This document shows positions 47,706 through 60,600 of a stretch of DNA of 64,000 bases, in pieces (within the stretch, counting starts at the first letter, position 1; every line of letters starts with the position of its first letter). Below the pieces are notes generated by a model, which worked only from the letters and a program-made list of their open reading frames with translations, was not told the origin of the DNA and did not search any database. Both the position numbers and the translations under genes were made by a program. Source of the DNA: Zingiber officinale (Eukaryota; Streptophyta; Magnoliopsida; Zingiberales; Zingiberaceae); contig NC_055990.1 in the NCBI RefSeq assembly GCF_018446385.1, forward strand, positions 22,687,558-22,751,557, read 5' to 3'.

Positions 47706-50700
47706 ATGGACGTCGACGCGAAGAGAACCGAGGATGGGAGACGGCCGGAGGATTTATATGGTGCTGCCGATGACGACGCCGGAGGCAGGAGGGGGAGCGC
47801 CGCCGCAGGTCCCGGCTCGGAGCGGCAGGTGATCCGGTGGGAGAAGTTTCTCCCCCGACGATCCCTCCGCGTCCTCCTCGTCGAGCAGGACGATTCCACG
47901 CGGCACATCGTCTCCGCCCTCCTCCGAAAATGCAGCTACCATGGTTTCTCTCCTCCTCCAGGTTTGATTGGTGGGCTTCCCTGCGGTTTTAGCGATTGAA
48001 ATTGGTCGTGGTTGGTTGCAGTCGCGGCGGCGGCCGATGGACTCAAGGCTTGGGAGGTGTTGAGGGAGAAGCGCTACCACTTCGACCTTGTGCTCACCGA
48101 GGTGGAGATGCCTTCGCTTTCTGGGATCGGGCTCCTCTCGAGAATCGTGGCTGCTGAGGAGTGTAGAAACATTCCGGTTATAAGTAAGTCGTCATACAGG
48201 TCGATTCAAATTTCCAGCAGTCTGGTAGTTGATGGTCTTATGCAAGATTTGTCGTTCATCATGCATAAACTTTGGTTTTCGCAGAAGAGTGATCCAAGAG
48301 GTTCACTTTATCTTTAATCCGTAATTATTTGATGATATAATTGTTTTCCTGTCTTCAATTGAACCTTTCTATACTGGTCTGTCAACTAGTGAAGATTTTG
48401 GAGAAGTCAATCGAATTGCAATCTCATTGTAGAATGTAATGGTGGATCTCGTTCTCTTAAAATATTAACATCAAAGAAGAGAGTTCTCCATTGTCATGAT
48501 AAGTTAGAGAATTAAAGGTAAACTACGTCCTGCAATATATTTGAGTCTTCCTGTTGTTATATCTACGGTTCTTTCTTGTGCAGTGATGTCTGCTCAAGAT
48601 TCCATTGGTGTAGTCCTGAAGTGCATGCTAAAAGGTGCTGTGGATTTTTTGGTGAAACCCGTACGAAAGAATGAGTTACGAAACTTATGGCAGCATGTTT
48701 GGAGGAGGCATTGTGTAGGCTTATGTACTTATTAGCAATTGATTCCTAGAGGTCGAATCCAATTAGCTTGTGAGATATCTGATGGAAGGTTACTTGTTTC
48801 ATGCAGTTGATTAATTCTACAAATGTCTCTGACAATAATGCTGCTGCTAGCAATCATTTGAGTACCAATATTGTTGCTGGATGCAAGACTGGGGAAAACT
48901 GTGATGATGATGATGTTCAGGTAAGTGAATCTGCTATGTGGTTGTCCAAATAAGTGGAAAGATCTGTCAAGGATGATTAATTGTTGTTCCCCTACAGAAT
49001 ATTGACAGGAAATTTTTGTTTACTTTGATCTCACTATTTTCACTTTCATATGTTTATCAGAGTTCTGGCAGTAACCCAGATGTTCAAAGCAAAAGTGTGA
49101 AAAAACAGATGGAAACACCTCCAGATATGGTGAGAAACATTTCCAAAGAATCTAATCCAAAGAAAATTATGGAAAACAAGTTGAGCAATAATGGTGAGGG
49201 AAGAGGTTATGAAACATACTTGCTTATTACATTTTTCCGGATGAGGAATCTAAGCGTGACTTCTTATTCTGGTTAATTCCTTTTCAGATAAAATTTATGA
49301 GCCCACAATCAAACTAAGTCATTCAAGTCTAGAGGTCTCATTAACTGGGGCCAGAGAGGAAAATAATATTCTGTTCAATAAACCAATATATAGGGAGGAA
49401 GTGGCATGTGTGAGGTTTCAAGAGGGTAAGGATGCTGATTCAAAACCAAATTGTCAACCTAATGGAATGCATGAATCTTCCTACAATGTGAAAGAGTTTA
49501 TTGAGCCAATAGCCAGCAGCAGCTGGAAATATGCTGCTTTAAAAAGAGTTTCTTTTACAGATGCACCAGGTGAAGCCTCATCATCTTCTCATGGTAGAAG
49601 TATTTCTGAGTTGGATTCCTCCAAGCTACTAGATCTTACTCTAAGAAGATTACCGCAGAATGGATATGTGAATCCAGAGTTCAGAAAAAATCACGTGTTG
49701 AACCATTCTAATGCCTCTGCCTTTTCAAAGTAATTATTTTATAAATGTTCTTCATTTTCCAGCTTCTACTTTATATATATTTAATGCTTATTTTCTTTTA
49801 GTTCTCAAGTCTACCTATAAGCCCTGTGCATACACTTAACTCTTTTTTACTTTCGATAATTTAACTCAGGCCACTAAATAATTGGTAAAGGATGGTACGC
49901 TGATTTTATTTATATATTTGTTTCTAGGATGAAGGCATCCATCAATCCTTAGTAGTCATTTTAAGTTTCTAATGAGTTACCCTTTTAATCAAATCTTTAT
50001 TTTATTTTCAATACTTTAATACCAGAATGAACTTCTCCACCAGAGATTTACCTCTAAAAAGAAAGTCAAGAAAAATCTTGTTGATTGTAAGTGTGTGCCC
50101 ACTTTTGAAAATCGTTTTCTCAGTCCCTTGATCCAGTAAAAATTTCTACAATATGTGAAAATAAAGCTTATTTTTCCTAGGGAAATATATATGATTTTTT
50201 CCCCATTTTGTAAGAATTGTTATTAACAGTGTGTACAATTATTTTAACTTTGTTATCTATGAGCATGGTCATGGTTTCATATATGCACCTAATACTATAG
50301 AAATTCCATTTTTTTCTGATATTGATGTGCCATATGCAAGTACCTATCTTGTTAGTAATTCATTCTATAGTCTATTTGGAGTTTATTTTTTTCTTACTGG
50401 TACGTAGTTAGACTTTCTATGAATCTTGATTTATCATCGCTTTCAATCCATTTACAGACCACATAAGATTTTGCCTAACTTCCTTCTGTTGTGAATTTTC
50501 TGCGTCAAGTTATACATTGGTTATAACTAATCTGCATTTGATGCCAATTGAATCTCCCATACATGATCTGTGTGCAAAGTAGATATGGTATTCTTGTGGG
50601 TTTAGTATACCTATAATCTAATTTAGTTGCTTTAGACAGCATTACTCATTCTGTAATAGATAGTTGTATTTACTCTAATTCTATAGCTTGTTCTGCTCGG

Positions 50701-53180
50701 GAAGGAAGACCATCAAAATTCTCTGACCAGTCAACTTCGATTATAATTGAAATTTACTCTGTGATGTCATCTCGTAATTGATTGATTCTGAAACAACAAT
50801 GCTATAATTGCTTCTAATATGTGGTTACTCCACAGTTGCGCTCATAAGTTGCCCTTCTACATACTTTTATCCTGCAGGATTTTGTGACTTCTATTCTTCA
50901 TTTGTCATAGTGATGTTTTAATTGTAGCTAGTGAGAATATATAGCATAAATTGGAAGCTCTTATTAGCCAGTTTGCCCTTATTTGCATACATTTGTGAAA
51001 AATCCCCATCCCTTAGTTTACTAATTATGGAGTTAGATATGATTTGAATAACTGTAGATATGCAAGTCACTCTTTCTAGATTTTCAATTAGGAAGTTTAT
51101 TACTTAATGAACTGACTGATGTAATGTTTATTTTTTATTTTGAACATTTAGTAGGGCATTATATTGAATGATGTGTCTTGTAGGTATGGCAACAAGAAGC
51201 AGTTTTCTCAAGAACCTGTTTCTTCATCTTTATGCATTAAAGCCATGGAACCTGTTGACAAAACCCAATTAAATGGCATTAAACCCAGCCATTTTAATGA
51301 TAAAACTCTTTCCTTATATTCTAGAGAAATGCAATCATTCGACCAGGATAAAGCAATTGAAGCTTCCTTTCATTTCCAACTTTCCTCTAGTTGCAACAAT
51401 GAGAATGATGGAATCATCTTATCTAATCCAATACAAGATGGTTCTTCTGCTTCTCATCCCAATGATGTAGCTGATTCTGCATGTCACCCCGTTCAATTTG
51501 GCTTGATGTCAATGCCAATTCCTGTTGAGGCAATTCCTTACCAACGCTTCTCCGCGGGATACGGTACTATATTGCAGCCATTATTCTATCCGGGGACATC
51601 TTTTCATCCAAAAACTTCAACTTCCCTAGAAAAAATAACAGTTCAGGTTTGTGCTGATGGAAATAGTCACCATGATAATCATCTTGCTGACCATAGTCAG
51701 CATCTTGAATATCTTAGCCATGAAGAAAATTATAAACTCCACAATTGGAGGAGGGCTCAAGTTGAAGCAGAGCTAAGGGATTCACGAGATCCTCCTTTGG
51801 AACAAGTTGGCCAAAGTGTCTTTTCTAACCAGGATATTTATAAAGATTGTGGAGTTTCTGGTTGTAGCAAAACAACAGAAGCTGCTGTACATGCAGCTAC
51901 TGCTCGAGAGTGTGTGAATGAAAGTGGGGTTCGTAACTATATTGAAAAAGGTTTGGATGGTGATCTTTCTCAACGTGAAGCTGCGTTAATAAAGTTCCGC
52001 TTAAAAAGGAAAGACAGATGCTTTGAGAAAAAGGTAAATGGGTTATGTTGTGCACAAGTTTATTTCATTAGTGCTTTCATAATGTTTAAGTTTGTAATTT
52101 GCATTGCAATGATATTGGAAGTTGTGAGTATAAAGGATTGGTTATTTGAAACACTTGCATAGCATCTCAAGAAAAAACCATCCCGATACTGTAAGTTTTG
52201 ACAGGCATAGGTTAAATGCAATTTTCCTTCAATTTGATTTAATTGTCTATGCCAGGAACTTTCTCTGAGAAATTAATATTTGAAAGAGGCCACAGAGCTA
52301 CCTACTCTACAAACTCAGCTTAAATTAACAAAGTTATCTTATTAGCTAATAAAATGCAGCAAGCAAAGGATACCGATCATTGTATTAAAAGATTTTTTGT
52401 AATTTTCTTGTATGTAGTACTAATAGTACAGAATTGTTTGACATCTCCTGTAAAGTATTAAAATACTTAGTTCATGATATTAGTGGTTAGAATACGTCAT
52501 GACTGTTACTTAAATACTGGATAGTTACAACCTTTGTTTCAAATTCTTGATTAAATAATTTTCTTCCTTATTGCTGTGTGAAAAGAGTAGAATGGAATCC
52601 GATTGTTGCATTTAAACATTCTTAGCTCATAGTTTGTGGTGAATCGCCTCACTAGATCTTTAAGATAGATGAAAGTTCTCTTGGATCTTAAAATTTAATT
52701 AGTCATTCAATAAATTCCTGTTGTTAATATTCAACTATAAGGGTAAACTATAACTTGTTCTAATTTTCACATTGGAGGTCCCTTGTCAGTCTTCACATAA
52801 ATTTATGACTGAAATTTGTTATATATATATATATATATATATATTCTAAATCAAGTGTCACAGCTTTATCAAATCGGTAAACTACATGATCAGCTAAAAA
52901 TAAAAAAAATTAACCTGAAAGTCATCTGATCATAGTTTCCGTGGTTACTTGTAGGGGGAAGCTAAAATGATTCAAATGTTCATGAAATGTTACTTTAAGT
53001 TTTGGAAGGCCTTTAAAATTATTTTATTGCTTAACTTGCAGTATGTAATATCTTATTTTGTTCTCACAGGTTAGATACCACAGCAGGAAGAAACTTGCAG
53101 AACAGAGACCAAGAGTGAAAGGGCAATTTGTACGTCAAAAGTTTATAGATTTGACGACTACAACAGAAGCAGATGACTGA
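47706..53180 (+). CDS. PRR59: Clock pseudo-response regulator, PRR5/PRR59-like
   Basis: Nuclear transcriptional repressor of the plant circadian clock. Eight exons: 47706-47943, 48022-48183, 48584-48714, 48807-48920, 49061-49193, 49288-49729, 51184-52033, 53070-53180; GT-AG and in frame, 726 residues. Pseudo-receiver domain at about residues 45-175 ([66 protein letters not shown]); the phospho-accepting Asp is Glu (LTEVEMP), as in true PRRs. C-terminal CCT motif spans the last intron: [20 protein letters not shown] then [20 protein letters not shown]. The linker is long and Ser/Asn-rich. Similarity of the segment after the receiver ([16 protein letters not shown]) to rice PRR59 from memory favours the PRR5/PRR59/PRR95 clade over PRR7/37. 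Intron 6 is 1.45 kb; intron 7 holds a (TA)n tract. Paralogue name uncertain. Confidence 0.95.
52819..52844. repeat. (AT)n microsatellite in PRR intron 7
   Basis: About twelve uninterrupted AT units. Confidence 0.95.
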
Positions 53181-56102
53181 TTGAATCTATTGACACTAAA
53201 TGCTCTTCTAGAAGTGGTTCCATCAGTCATGTTAACTGCTGGGTCAACATGTTAACGTTCATATTGAGAATTCTAGATTTGATGTTTACTTGATTTTCTG
53301 TATGTTCTCAACCACCGACGAGCCAAGACTAGCAAAGGAGCTAAATCAGAAAAAATCACATATTTCCAGTCAGAATGAAGAATCCACTCATAATGTGTGC
53401 ATAATTGGAATTTATCACATATCATACTAAATTTATCACAATCCATGCTCCTTATGTTTGTATAGATTTAACTTCTTGTATGCATAAGCAAATAGATGAC
53501 TGAGGTTATCAAGTTATATGAGTATGATGGTATAATTCCAACACTGGGTCCACTTTTCATATCACTTGGACATGTGAGAGTCCTACAAAGAGCAACCTAT
53601 CAGAAATACAGGGGAAGGCTATGCCGAATTTGTCGTGGTTTTGAGGTGACCGTCAAGTGTCTGTACACTGCAGTTCCAACCCGTTGCTATATTCAGTAAG
53701 TTTGTATATTGATTCTGAGCTTTAGTTTTATGTTGAATACTTATATCTTAGCGATTCTCCAATTGTATTTGTACTTTTAAATTGAAGATACTCACATTAT
53801 ATGGTGCATCACAAAAGGACAAATTACGGCATGGCCATATACAGAATTTGCATTAGTTTACACTTTCTAGAAGAATAAATTTGGTGTTTTGGAACCAGAA
53901 ATGCGGATTAATCCTCCAACGTGTCATAAGCTTTCTTTATCCATTTCTTTTCCAAGATATATTTAGTTTATTATCACTACAGTTCACAGATTTACTGATC
54001 ATCAAATGAATATTAGGAATTTTGGATAATTTCTCATGGTGTGTAATAGTTGTGCTAAAATCTTTGAGACCCTTGAGGGATCCATTAGGTCTTTCTTTTG
54101 GCTTTTTGAAAAATAAGGGTCTCGTAAGGTTATTGCCAAAAAGCTTAGCCAAACAAATTATACTGACAAAGGCACAATATGAATTGTGCAGAGAGTCAAT
54201 ACCTTGGAGCAAAGCTCCTTGATGTCCCATGTGCAGTACAAATAGGTATATTACAAATATCTACAATATGGAAATACAATCTTTTCAGAAACTTTTAATA
54301 AGCTTGTTTATTGTTGAATCATCTTCCATTATTCTCAAGGCTTGTCCTAATATTTCTTTCAATTAAGGTTTAAAATTTGGTATGTTCCATTCAAATAATA
54401 ATTATCATTATTGTTTAATTGATTGACCTACTTATATGACAGGCCAATGATCAGCATTAGGTAAGGTTGAATACTATAATCAGTCCTTATGTGATGCCTT
54501 CTGTCAAAGTAGTGTTGGCCATTTTTAAAATCAATCTAATGGTAGAAGAATTCCAAGCACAATATGAGACTCTACATATTGCCGGCAATAAATAGTTTAC
54601 CATTGACAAAGACCTTGATTAGCACAGTAGAAGAAAAGGATCAAAATCAAAAGAGCGTCTTAAATTATACAAATCGTCAACTGAACATCTCTGTTTTTCA
54701 AAAAAAAATTAAAAAAAAATAAATCAAAAAGAGCGCCCCACTAGATATTGTGTACCAAAAATGTTACCTACTCCAATGTGAAAAATCGATTATTTTATTT
54801 TTATTAAAATTATTAAACATAAAAGACTATTACATTTAAATACACTTAATCAAATTAGTTAAAATTATTTAAACTTCATCAAAATCATTTTAAATTGATC
54901 AAAATGATTTTGAAATAATTGTAACAATTGTATAATTGAATCGTAAATTATAAACTCTAAACCTTGAGCCTTAAACCTGAATATTATTATATCAAAATAG
55001 TCTTTATCAATTTGGTTAAAATTTAAAATCATTTTAAAACGGTTATAGTAATTACTTAGATAGTTGCTACATATTTCTATTAGCTGTTACAATATTATAA
55101 CGATATTGTATTAGTTGTTACACGACATCATAATAACTAGTTGTAATTGCTACAACAACACTTAAGTAAGCGTATTCTCGAGATAAAGCATACGGTGAAG
55201 CGCCCATCCGACTATTTTTACGAAAAGGATCTCATTTGATGATTCATTAAATATGGGATGCCCTTTTTTTACCGAAAAGAAAACTCTTTCTAATCACATC
55301 ACAATAAGTTTTCCAATTTCCATAGGGTTGTTTCACTTGGGTCCAAATAGCAAAATGGCAGGGCCAATATTTTTATATGGAAAGATGAAAAGGACAGCAA
55401 GAGTAAGCACATAAGCTGCTCTTTTTTGTTTTTGTTTTTTTTTGTTTACATTAAATCTGTGACCAAAGTGTGTTCTAATACAACTTACAGATAAGGAGGG
55501 CTTGATGTGGAGGAACACAGCCTTATCTACAGTCTCATGGAAATGATCAGTCCTTTTCCTCCTCTTCTTCTGCCTAACTTTTCTCATCATGTTCATTGTG
55601 AAAGAATCTCTCTCACCTATTGATTGCATGCATCCATTCCATCACTTGTTACCTCAGCTTTCCTCATATGCAACCAACAAGTGCTGTCAATAAATGCAAT
55701 GAATCTCTTCACATTCTTGCAGGTTTTAGAAGCCTGAAAAATGACCATCTACTGGCTGCTGAACTATTTGGAGCTCTGTGGTCACAGGCACGGCACTCTC
55801 ATTCATCAAGTTCCTGTCATTTGTATGTTCAAGAACAAATCAGTTGAGTTAACTGAAGCAGACTGCAAAAGATTGGAAAAGGTAGCCTGCAGAAAATTAA
55901 AAGGTTTATTGTTTTCAAGAAATGGATAGGACACACTCTTTTAATATGCAATTCCTAGCTTTTATGTCTGTTCCTTTGTGATAAGAAGAGTGGTCCATGA
56001 TGATCCATAATAGAAACTTTTAGTTGAGGCCTTGTCGTCTCTGAAGCTAGATGGAGCCCTTAAGCGATTTTTATATGAATTGATGGGAGATTTTCGCGGC
56101 AA
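53181..56102. other. Convergent spacer between PRR and TGA genes
   Basis: Both flanking genes end here. I saw no convincing gene; short frames at 53496-53699, 54022-54222 and 55620-55929 have no recognised domain. About 54711-55275 may be a degraded MITE: AAAAAGAGCGCCCCA on the left and TGGGATGCCCTTTTTTT on the right are imperfect inverted repeats around an AT-rich core resembling 34180-34380. Confidence 0.45.
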
Positions 56103-59100
56103 CTATGCCCGTGACAATTGCTTAAGCTGATGTTGATGTGTGAAAGAAACATACTCTCTTGGTCGAGAAGCCCAAAGGGAGCTTAGAGCGCGGAGTCGAC
56201 TGTGGTACTCATCGATGGCCAAGAAGCACCTTGCGGCTTGTCGTATTGTTAGAATTCGATGCATCTGGTGAAGGCTTTGCTGCCTTAAATTATCAGCCTA
56301 GATAAATCACAAAACAAGGGAATCATAAGTTGCAGTATATATTTATATATATGTGTGTAGAAAACTCAGCTTCTTGTCTCATGTGTTCATGGAAATTATC
56401 CTAACAAGATAGCATGATTGGATGTCCTCTTGGGGTGGAGGAAAAAGGAAAGAAAGATTTGAAGGTTCATGATTTCATTTCGATCAATCATGCTGGAATT
56501 ATTGTATTTGTCCCATTGAAAAAGAAAGAAGAGAGAAGGATGTGTGATCTCTGTGCCCGATCTCTCAAGGAAACATTATCATGAAGAAGAGAACTAAATT
56601 ATAATGATCCATAGCTTTGATTGGCTGCATCCAAGCGGCAAAAGAGAGGTTGTTGGGTCCCTATCTTAGTACTATGGACAGATAGCAACATCTGAAAGCA
56701 CTAAACATTAAAAATGTACAAGTAGCTTTCCATCTTGATGGGCAAGCACCAAGAAGAAGATATGAAGCACATAATGGGAAAGAAAAGTGGGCAAAAGGAG
56801 GAGAAAAAGACACTGGCTATTAGACACAAGGAGAATGGATGATTCTTTCTTTGCCTTATGACAATGCATCAAATGTACTTGAATGTATCAGGGCCACTTT
56901 CCATGGAATTGAGTTCACTACATTACATCCTAAAAAGTTTAATACAGTCATTGTCTTGTTGGAAGAATGGCCAAATTATCAAAACTTTCACTAGTTTTTA
57001 CTCTTGGATCATACTAGCTACCATTTATTGCTTGAACAAATACATGTAGAGAGAAAGGGAGTACCTGTCTAACGAATCCCTCAAGGTTGGCAAGCTTCCC
57101 TATTGCGAGAGCCATGTGACCCATATAATTCCCGACATTTGCACTTTCGATGAGCGAGTCACCGGCCACGGAGTTGGCAAGTGAGTGTTGGAATTGCTCG
57201 AGTCCCTGGTATAGTGCCTCCTCCGCTTGTTGGGAGGATTGTTGGAGGTTGTATAACCCCACTAGCTGTTGTTCAGTAAGAGGATCAAGTTGTGGCATTA
57301 TGACCTACTCAAATAGGAACAATGTCAAATTAATGATAAAATTTATTTAAATATAGATGATGATATTGTAGGATATCGAATTCTACTTGGTGCCATAAAG
57401 ACTTAGTTATACCCTTAAAAGCTCAGATGGTTTGAATCCGCCCATCCATAGGAAACACCTCTCCGCCGGAGTCGCCCACATGCCGGTTATGATGTGGAAC
57501 ACATCCGACTTGGCTGCAGTGGCTTTGAGCTGGGACAGTTCATCATAGTGCGTGAGGCATTTGTCTACTATGACTCTGAGATCTGCATCTGGGAGATGAA
57601 CCTCCAAACCTTGCCGGAGTTCCATGGTGTTCTTGCAGCCCTCATCCAACCAACGAGAGTACTCCATATCAAACACTACTGCACAACAACAATTCCATCA
57701 GCCTCAAGTACTGTTGATCTCATTCTACCATTCTACTACAAGTGCATATATACACTTGCAAACTCATACCAGAGCTGACATTTCCATCTGTGCCACATCC
57801 TCCCAAGAAAATGCCCTGCGAGTTAGACAAATTAATTCAGATTGAATGTTTGATCACTTCCTCAATCTTTAAACAAAGCAGGACTGTGCCTGTGCCCGAG
57901 CTCTCTGGAGATCTTGCTCCAGTTGAGTAAGTTTTATTCTACTGGATTCTAGTTGTTGTATGTAAGCCTGCCATTTCCAACCAGATAAACAGACAAACAA
58001 CACTGTTTCAGAAACTGAAAAGAAAGAGCAAAAGAAAACACTACTGTAGTAAACCTTCTTTCTCAGCCGGCTCTTTTTGGCTGCTTCTCTATTCTGAGAT
58101 AAGCGTTTTAATGTCTACAGGAAATGGGAAGCATAAACATGTTTTGTCTAATCAACACAATAAGCATTCTGCATTCAGAGAGAGAGAGACCTTTGGATCG
58201 AGTTCTTTGCCATCTTTATCTGAAGTAGAACCAACCAATCTTCTCTGTCACACGAAAAACAAGCCAAATGATGTTGTCAAGAGGGGGAAAAAAAAAGACA
58301 TGCATGCATTAGCATACTTCTTCTTAACAGTTTGCCTTAGAACTCACTTAAAGTCTCTTGGAGTTTGTGAGATTGGAATATGGCTAAACTAAAAGAGAAA
58401 AGGGCTAGATGTGTCTTTATGTTCTGAGGTATGGCAGGATTTGTAGCCTCCAGAAGTGGCAGAGTGAATTGAGGTCTATCATACCTTTTCTTGTGTTTTC
58501 AGCTTCTGGTTTGTCTGAGGAGCATCACTCGCCATCTCTTCCTTCTGCTTCCCAGACAGCTCCGAAGAAGCCTTTCTGCTCCCTGGAGACTCCTCTGAGT
58601 TCATTTGGGAAATTGTGTTCTGCACTGAACCTGAATCAGTGCTCCCCTCAGTCTGTGAATCCCATTGCTGGCATGTTAGGGACGAACTGTAGCAGCTAGC
58701 TTGCTACAATTTCCTGCTTTGTTCAAGACCAGTCAAAAGTGGTGCATGCATACCTTGGAAGCCTGTTGGAATCTGATTGGCCATGAGGGGAAGATTTCAA
58801 GAGTTGGGGGTCTGCTCGTGCAGAAGGCTGCAGGAAGAAGAGCCAAATCAGAAAAAGAATAAAGACCCGAGTGTCAGAAACTTGTTCAAAAGGGAACAGT
58901 AGGCCACTGTTCATGTTCTTTGTGATCCATCCTCTCACGCCAACTACAACCTTTTAGGGTGCCATTTCAGGCCTCCTCCATGTCTGCGTTGGACTAAACG
59001 CAAAACCTAAACGACTACTACGATGATGATGATTAATTTCTTGCTTACAAGTTTCCTCTTGCTCACTTGTGATCCCTGCAACTCCATGCATGAGTGCTTC

Positions 59101-59299
59101 TTCCAGCTCCCCAAAGTAAGCAGCTCCCTCCTGGTCACTGGATCAGAGGTACAAAAAAGATCAACTGATATACAAGAAGTTAATTAATTTTCAGGAAGAA
59201 GAGGAAAACAAAACAAAAAAAGTACAAGAAGTTTGTAGCCATGAGCTGATTTGGAAGACCAGTATTACGATCTCCCTCTCCTTGATCCCTTGCCTTCAT
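56103..59299 (-). CDS. TGA10: TGA-type bZIP transcription factor (TGA9/TGA10-like)
   Basis: Nuclear factor binding TGACG elements; the TGA9/TGA10 branch acts in anther development and, as LIGULELESS2, in grass leaves. Eleven exons: 59226-59299, 59049-59137, 58754-58827, 58485-58667, 58191-58244, 58055-58114, 57890-57967, 57770-57815, 57413-57678, 57065-57304, 56103-56297; 452 residues, open throughout. Signature regions: GELEEALMHGV, RPPTLEIFPSWPIRFQQ (typical of this branch), basic region RLSQNREAAKKSRLRKK, zipper AYIQQLESSRIKLTQLEQ, and the C-terminal DOG1-type domain (FDMEYSRWLDEG, MWATPAERCFLWMGGF, LTEQQLVGLYNLQQSSQQAE, ADNLRQQSLHQMHRIL, QAARCFLAI). The intron after exon 7 has a GC donor (CAG|GCACAG); the nearby GT site would put a TAG into the frame. 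The tail after ALSSLWASRPRE is longer than usual. The exact start is uncertain; an in-frame ATG lies at 59377. TGA9 is an equally good name. Confidence 0.92.
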
Positions 59300-59420
59300 G
59301 TGACGACGTTGCTTCTGCAGCGAGAGAACAGAAGAAGCAAGAAGGAAAACAAGATCATGGAAGAACTGCAAGAACAATCAGAATCATATATCTTCTCTTC
59401 TAAAGTTGGGAATTGACTGC

Positions 59421-59425
<5 letters not shown>

Positions 59426-59459
<34 letters not shown>

Positions 59460-59460
59460 A
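59426..59460 (-). promoter_or_regulatory. (GA)n tract in the TGA gene leader/promoter
   Basis: About fifteen GA units on the sense (minus) strand, some 130-160 bases upstream of the chosen ATG. Such GAGA tracts bind BPC/GAGA factors in plants; function here is not shown. Confidence 0.5.
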
Positions 59461-60600
59461 CGGTTTCTTTGCAGGAATTCCTGCAATAATTTCCACCTTC
59501 AAAAACTAATCTTTTATTGCAGAAGATCCTCCTCCTCGTGGACTCTTCTCCCCCGTGGTGGGACCTGAAAGCAAAAGGGTACAGGTGCAACTGGTCACTG
59601 ACTCCTCCAATTGCACCTTCATTTTCATAAACAATAGAACAGTAGTATCGAAATACATGAACTGTACAATTTAACTTAACTAAGCTAAGGCAACAATTAA
59701 TAAGTGTGTGTAATGCATGTTTTTGCTGTCGACTAAAATTAAACACAAGTTCCCCCACAATTCTAACGCCAACTTCCAATTGGCAATCAGAGGTCCTTAT
59801 CATGGAAATGGAGCCTTGCTTAATTGGTGGCCTCATGCTGTATTTCCTTGCCAACCCAAAGTTATATACTTCCCTTTCTATAAACAGATTGCTTTAAATA
59901 TTAGGGTTTGGAGCATGACACTCTTCCAATTAAGGTCTATAAGTATAAGTTCAGCATTTTAAGGCACAATATATGGTTAGAACCCTGTATTATATTGACG
60001 GGAATTTCATGCACTTAATTATGTAAATTTAATCATTGTTGACGAAACTAATTGATTCTCCATGATTGGGCATTAGCTAAACTAAAACTTGGATTAGGTA
60101 GAATAAGTTTGAGATTAGGTATAATATATATAATGTGATTTCGACATAATTTGACAAGTTTAGGTACAAGAAGATGATGGTGATTTCGCATATATATAGT
60201 TTATGAACTAGATTTGGAAATTAAAGGTAAAGAGAAAATAAAACATAAATGAAATTTTAGTTTACTAACCATGGTCAGTTAGTGGTTTGGAGTTTCATAT
60301 GGGCTTAGGATTGAGATGAAACACATTTCATGGGGCATGAGAAGACACATATTTTTCATGCCCAAGTTATTACTTATTTGGCACGTTCATTTTATTTCAA
60401 TTTTGCGTGCAATTAAGTCAATTGGATTAAATGGATCGTGCAAATAACACGAGTACTGATCAATGTATCATTTATACAAAAATTAAGAGTTTTTATTATT
60501 ATGAAAACTAAATATTCCTACTAACCAATTCTTGATTCCATATTTTTTATTTATACTAACAGCATCGATATTATCTGATTCATACCCGATCATAATTAAG
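59461..60600. other. TGA upstream flank and AT-rich spacer
   Basis: Presumed distal promoter of the TGA gene followed by AT-rich DNA. Short frames here (for example 59706-59962) have no recognised similarity. No repeat boundary seen. Confidence 0.45.

Noticed and set aside
53496-53699. 67-residue frame after the PRR gene
   Set aside because: No recognised domain; probably PRR 3' flank or decayed sequence.
55620-55929. Frames reading AGFRSLKNDHLLAAELFGALW and neighbours as a small gene
   Set aside because: No family recognised and no start context or splice pattern; could be a gene relic but I cannot support it.
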